Of a stretch of DNA of 23,646 nt, positions 21,653 through 23,646 are shown piece by piece. The first letter of the stretch is position 1. Each line of letters starts with the position of its first letter. Below the pieces are notes generated by a model that saw only the letters and a program-made list of their open reading frames with translations, had not been told where the DNA came from and searched no databases. The stretch is from the IMG/VR virus record IMGVR_UViG_3300021247_000263, positions 1-23,646 of that record, one strand, 5' to 3'. The DNA comes from a virus. The translations under genes and the position numbers were made by a program.

Positions 21653-22155
21653 GCTGGTCGGTTTTTGTAACGCTAAAACAATCAGAGATTGATTATGCGT
21701 TTGACATTGGAAAACAACGCCAAGACAGCGCAGACAGAAAGAAAAGCGTGTCGTCTTTTCCTGAGCAATTCGCTGGACAATTTCTGCAAAATCATCAGCT
21801 CGCTGCTTGTGCTGAATTGGCCGTTGCAAATTTTTTAGGATTAGAAATTGAGTTGCACGTTGATGTTTACGATGTGCCAGACATAGACGGAACAAGAATT
21901 GACGTAAGGTGGAGTCGAAGTAAAAATCATTGTAAGGTAAAATCAAGTGACATTCTGAAAGATCGAGTCATTGCCGGAACATTCGGCCCTCCGAATAAAA
22001 TAGAGATTCTTGGATGGATTCTTGCGAGTGATGCACCTAGTCGTTGTCGAAGAAGCAACCCAAACGATGGAAAGCCGCCGTGTTTATTTATCGAAGAACT
22101 TGCATGGGAAAACCCGCATGATTTAACCGAGGAGATTTATCTGCTCAAAAAATGA
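21649..22155 (+). CDS. Putative PD-(D/E)XK nuclease-like protein between the terminase genes
   Basis: 168 residues, ATGA overlap. AACAELAVANFLGLE (Glu56) on a helix, DVPDIDGTRIDVRWSR (Asp78/Asp80, then Asp85-x-Arg87 where a Lys is usual) and later DRVIAGTFG and IEILGWILASDA follow the strand-helix order of nuclease-fold proteins. The Arg in place of the catalytic Lys makes activity uncertain. It might assist genome maturation or be an unrelated accessory gene. Strikingly AT-rich compared with both terminase genes. Confidence 0.5.
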   Translation: MSWSVFVTLKQSEIDYAFDIGKQRQDSADRKKSVSSFPEQFAGQFLQNHQLAACAELAVANFLGLEIELHVDVYDVPDIDGTRIDVRWSRSKNHCKVKSSDILKDRVIAGTFGPPNKIEILGWILASDAPSRCRRSNPNDGKPPCLFIEELAWENPHDLTEEIYLLKK

Positions 22156-22544
22156 ACAAATCCAACAGAAACATTTCTCGCGGCTGGAAGCACTCGCAAG
22201 CAATCAAGCGGTCGCCGCGTTTCGACGAATGGCAAGCCAATCGCAGACCATCCGTGCGCTTGGATGTTCAGCCCGACCCAATGAAAGGTTGGCTAGAACT
22301 TGCGGAAAAGGCATGGGGCGATTGCGACATCGGAATCAAGTTGCTTCGCGTCGGTCGTTACAGCGACGAAGCAATTCAGCAGCAACTATGCGAACACTGG
22401 AAAGCCGGTTATATTCAAGCCTTGCAAGACGTAAAAAACGAACGCGAAAAAATGGAGCGCAATCGCTATGTCGGTTCACTTGAAACGATGTCGATGCAAG
22501 AGGCTGCAATAATTTCTCACGCTTACGATAACGACCTTCAATGA
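22152..22544 (+). CDS. Hypothetical protein
   Basis: 130 residues, ATGA overlap. Basic N-terminus (MNKSNRNISRGWKHSQAIKR), then helical with LLRVGRYSDEAIQQQLCEHW and AGYIQALQDVKNEREKMERN. No family recognised; probably a cytoplasmic accessory protein. Confidence 0.58.
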   Translation: MNKSNRNISRGWKHSQAIKRSPRFDEWQANRRPSVRLDVQPDPMKGWLELAEKAWGDCDIGIKLLRVGRYSDEAIQQQLCEHWKAGYIQALQDVKNEREKMERNRYVGSLETMSMQEAAIISHAYDNDLQ

Positions 22545-22759
22545 CCGACACTCCAAAGTTTCGCCTCGGAGACATGGTCTGGCATCGCACTTGCGGCGAC
22601 GACGCGGGCGTCATCATTGCCATGATTTACCGACCAAACTGCTTGCTCTACCAAGTGTCATGGGCTGGGCGTTGCGTCGATGACCATTACGAGATCGAGC
22701 TGACGTCTGAACGACCTTTCTTTTCATCGAGTGGCGGAGCAACCAAAGACGAAGCATGA
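22541..22759 (+). CDS. Small SH3/KOW-like protein
   Basis: 72 residues, ATGA overlap at both ends. FRLGDMVWHRTCGDDAGVII, then YQVSWAGRCVDDHYEIELTS, reads as a small beta-barrel of the SH3/KOW type often found as single genes in phages. Function unknown; coupled directly to the large terminase gene. Confidence 0.58.
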   Translation: MTDTPKFRLGDMVWHRTCGDDAGVIIAMIYRPNCLLYQVSWAGRCVDDHYEIELTSERPFFSSSGGATKDEA

Positions 22760-23646
22760 CCGAAACCGAACGCCGCCTCGCCGCCTTCAAGCTGCCCAAG
22801 CGTGACCGCTCGCCGATCTACGAGTGGGCGCGCAAGCATATCGTACTGCCCGAGTCCTACGCGACGAGCGGCCCGTTTAACGTGCGCCTATCGCCTTGGC
22901 TAATTCCGATCTTCGACGCGCTGCAAAACCCGCTCGTGCGCCGCGTGCATTTCCGCAAGGCGGTGCAGATTGGCGGCACGCTCGTCGCCGACGTATGGGT
23001 GCCGTGGCTCATCTGTAACGACGCTGGCCCGATCTCGTGGACGATGCAGACCGATGAAATGATTGATCGCCATGCGAAGTCGCGGCTCAACCCGATCTTC
23101 GAATCGTGCAAACCAGTCGCCAAGATGCTGCCGCGCGCTGGCCCGATGAAAACGACGACCGAGATTTACTTTGGCGGATTCTTTTTCATCCTGAACCCTG
23201 CGAATCTTTCCTCGCAGCAAAGCCAGTCCATCCGCTACAAGATCAACGACGAAATCTGGCTCCCGAAATGGCAAGACGTTTATGGTCATGCGGTTGCGCG
23301 CGTATCGCGTTTCGAGGAAGTTGGACGCTCGAAAATATACAACACGTCACAAGCTCCCGTCATGGACTTGGAAACCGGAAACGTCGAGGACACGTCTTTT
23401 CGCCAAGGCAACCAACAGGAGTGGAGCGCAGAATGTCCGTCGTGCAAAAAGGTTCATCCGGTCGCGTTCACTCTTGAGAAGAACGAGGAGACGGGTCTGC
23501 GCGGTGGCGTCGTTTGGGATGCGGCCGCAAAGCGCGACGACGAGACGTGGGACGTGACGCGCGCCGTCGAGTCCTGCCGATTCCGCTGTCCGCATTGCGG
23601 TCACGAGTCCGCGGATTCAGACGCGACGCGCAACGCCTGGAAGCGC
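22756..23646 (+). CDS. terL: Terminase large subunit (GpA-type), 3' end missing
   Basis: 297 residues visible from ATG 22756 (ATGA overlap); no in-frame stop before the window ends. The ATPase half is clear: SPWLIPIFDALQNPLVRRVH, a deviant Walker A KAVQIGGT (68-75), RYKINDEIW with the Walker B Asp165-Glu166, and QQSQSIR before it. A zinc-ribbon-like segment follows (CPSC 227-230, CPHCG 278-282), normal in GpA-type subunits. The enzyme drives genome translocation into the capsid and cuts DNA; its nuclease domain lies outside the window. Confidence 0.93.
   Translation, partial: MTETERRLAAFKLPKRDRSPIYEWARKHIVLPESYATSGPFNVRLSPWLIPIFDALQNPLVRRVHFRKAVQIGGTLVADVWVPWLICNDAGPISWTMQTDEMIDRHAKSRLNPIFESCKPVAKMLPRAGPMKTTTEIYFGGFFFILNPANLSSQQSQSIRYKINDEIWLPKWQDVYGHAVARVSRFEEVGRSKIYNTSQAPVMDLETGNVEDTSFRQGNQQEWSAECPSCKKVHPVAFTLEKNEETGLRGGVVWDAAAKRDDETWDVTRAVESCRFRCPHCGHESADSDATRNAWKR

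Noticed and set aside
1-23646. tRNA genes, CRISPR arrays, integrase or attachment sites
   Set aside because: Reading both strands showed no cloverleaf with TTC-arm, no spaced repeats and no tyrosine or serine integrase signature.

Overview
The window is a near-complete slice of a tailed double-stranded DNA phage or prophage genome with a long non-contractile tail (siphovirus type). Every convincing gene lies on the + strand. Genes are packed almost end to end: about 17 junctions are 4-base ATGA or GTGA overlaps, and several others are a stop codon 1-2 bases before the next ATG. The slice opens inside the major capsid protein gene and closes inside the large terminase gene. The expected portal and protease/scaffold genes, the terminase C-terminus and the capsid N-terminus are therefore outside it. 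I see no integrase, repressor, tRNA, rRNA, CRISPR array or insertion sequence, so lifestyle is undecided. The host is probably a Gram-negative bacterium because the tail modules resemble lambda and gene transfer agent types, but the sequence does not name it. DNA is moderately GC-rich by eye, with more AT-rich patches (tape measure front part, second HNH gene, 21.6-22.5 kb) that suggest mosaicism.

Layout. 1-957 is the capsid protein, followed by a strong terminator (979-1010). 1011-3768 is an accessory insert: an HNH endonuclease and two glycosyltransferase-like proteins. 3771-5707 holds head-tail and tail genes in lambda order (connector-like, gp10/Z-like, U-like terminator, V-like tube). 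5737-6221 encodes the tail assembly chaperones, with a textbook -1 programmed frameshift signal (A AAA AAC, 5-base spacer, 8-bp stem) that would produce a G-T fusion not visible as an ordinary ORF. 6211-12621 is a short tape measure, tail-tip proteins, an NlpC/P60-like protein and a 1046-residue J-like central fibre with FN3 domains. 12611-13972 has a calcineurin-like phosphoesterase, an HTH protein and a small unknown. A second terminator (13980-14008) precedes a secreted i-type-lysozyme-like endolysin (14011-14394).

14391-19077 is the recombination and replication module: a small HTH protein, a protein with an SSB-like C-terminal tip, a RecT-type annealing protein, a PD-(D/E)XK exonuclease (a RecE-like partner), a RusA Holliday junction resolvase and a DUF1376-type replication protein, with small membrane and HTH proteins between them. 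A strongly folded 72-base element (18134-18205) separates RusA from the replication gene. 19134-21174 has small, probably regulatory proteins and a second HNH gene. 21161-23646 is the packaging module: small terminase, three accessory genes and a GpA-type large terminase that runs off the end.

The best hidden features are the frameshift signal, the structured leader/terminator element at 18.1 kb, an identical 18-base A/C-rich leader in front of two unrelated genes (chaperone and RecT), start codons placed directly against terminator T-tracts, and a PD-(D/E)XK-like protein lodged between the two terminase subunits. No wholly new defence or counter-defence system can be demonstrated from the sequence alone.
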